Assembly (NCBI GenBank): GCA_017631775.1 | Contig: JAGBSQ010000136.1 | Location: forward strand, 1-5,552 | Origin: Clostridia bacterium | Lineage (GTDB): Bacteria > Bacillota_A > Clostridia > Oscillospirales > CAG-272 | DNA length: 5,552 bases | Reading direction: 5' to 3' | Part shown: in pieces, positions 5,487 through 5,552 of the stretch | Layout of the letters: every line of letters starts with the position of its first letter | How positions within the stretch are numbered: position 1 is the stretch's first letter | Program-made: the position numbers and the translations under genes | Notes under the pieces: model-generated | Told to the model about the DNA's origin: nothing | What the model saw: only the letters and a program-made list of their open reading frames with translations | Databases searched by the model: none

Positions 5487-5552
5487 ATTCCCCCTCGGGG
5501 GATGGCGAGGGGGAATAAAAGACCGCGAGGTCTTTTTGGGGGAGTGGGCGGG
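5487..5552 (+). repeat. Second full copy of the G/C-rich double-hairpin repeat, cut by the window edge
   Basis: It matches 4297-4362 at about 56 of 66 positions without gaps. The first hairpin is better here: ATTCCCCCTCG (5487-5497) pairs perfectly with CGAGGGGGAAT (5506-5516) around an 8-base loop. The second is AAAGACC (5518-5524) with GGTCTTT (5529-5535). Several differences from the other copy fall in loops or strengthen pairing. It lies upstream of the AraC promoter and presumably downstream of another gene beyond the window. Confidence 0.85.

Noticed and set aside
5468..5518. Short plus-strand reading frame running into the repeat at 5487
   Set aside because: It has only 16 codons, half of them inside the repeat, with no ribosome binding site and no recognisable promoter.
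2966..5552. The intergenic repeats as a CRISPR array
   Set aside because: Copies are more than 1 kb apart with whole genes between them, differ in length, and form long hairpins. They are not regularly spaced direct repeats with spacers.

Overview
The window looks like a piece of chromosome from an anaerobic, probably gut-associated Clostridia-type Firmicute of moderate GC content. The evidence is sigma-A-type promoters with 17-bp spacers (several with an extended TGn -10), strong AGGAGG ribosome binding sites, rho-independent terminators after almost every gene, and protein families typical of that group. No species can be named from the sequence alone.

Layout. Bases 1-183 are the 3' end of a plus-strand glycoside hydrolase gene (C-terminal beta-sandwich, GH30 type), followed at once by a terminator. 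The promoter of the next gene is partly embedded in that terminator. That gene (297-1493, plus) encodes a 398-residue sialidase-fold protein that keeps what appears to be the full GH33 catalytic set. A bidirectional hairpin terminator (1501-1535) separates it from a convergent minus-strand gene (1560-2879). This second sialidase-fold (BNR/Asp-box) protein seems to lack the first arginine of the triad and the catalytic tyrosine. Two minus-strand regulator genes follow, each with its own promoter and terminator: an XRE-type helix-turn-helix protein with a long helical C-terminal region (3040-4170) and an AraC-type regulator with a C-terminal GyrI/Rob-like effector-binding domain (4485-5288).

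Between the minus-strand genes lie copies of a short G/C-rich, hairpin-forming interspersed repeat: 2966-3003 (short, degenerate), 4297-4363 and 5487-5552 (running off the window). All three have the same orientation. The first two sit between the terminator of one minus-strand gene and the promoter of the next. The third sits upstream of the AraC promoter.

Function. The hydrolase end of the window suggests breakdown of host or dietary glycoconjugates. The two sialidase-like proteins have no signal peptide, so they probably act on imported oligosaccharides inside the cell. Both have an identical 12-base GTGATATAATAA spanning the extended -10 element, and a GTGATAT heptamer also occurs at the XRE promoter, which hints at shared control but may only reflect promoter consensus. 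Nothing shows what the XRE and AraC proteins regulate. I see no RNA genes, CRISPR array, transposase or phage gene, and no convincing undescribed multi-gene system. The most interesting items are the divergent sialidase-fold protein, the interspersed repeat and the compact regulatory architecture.
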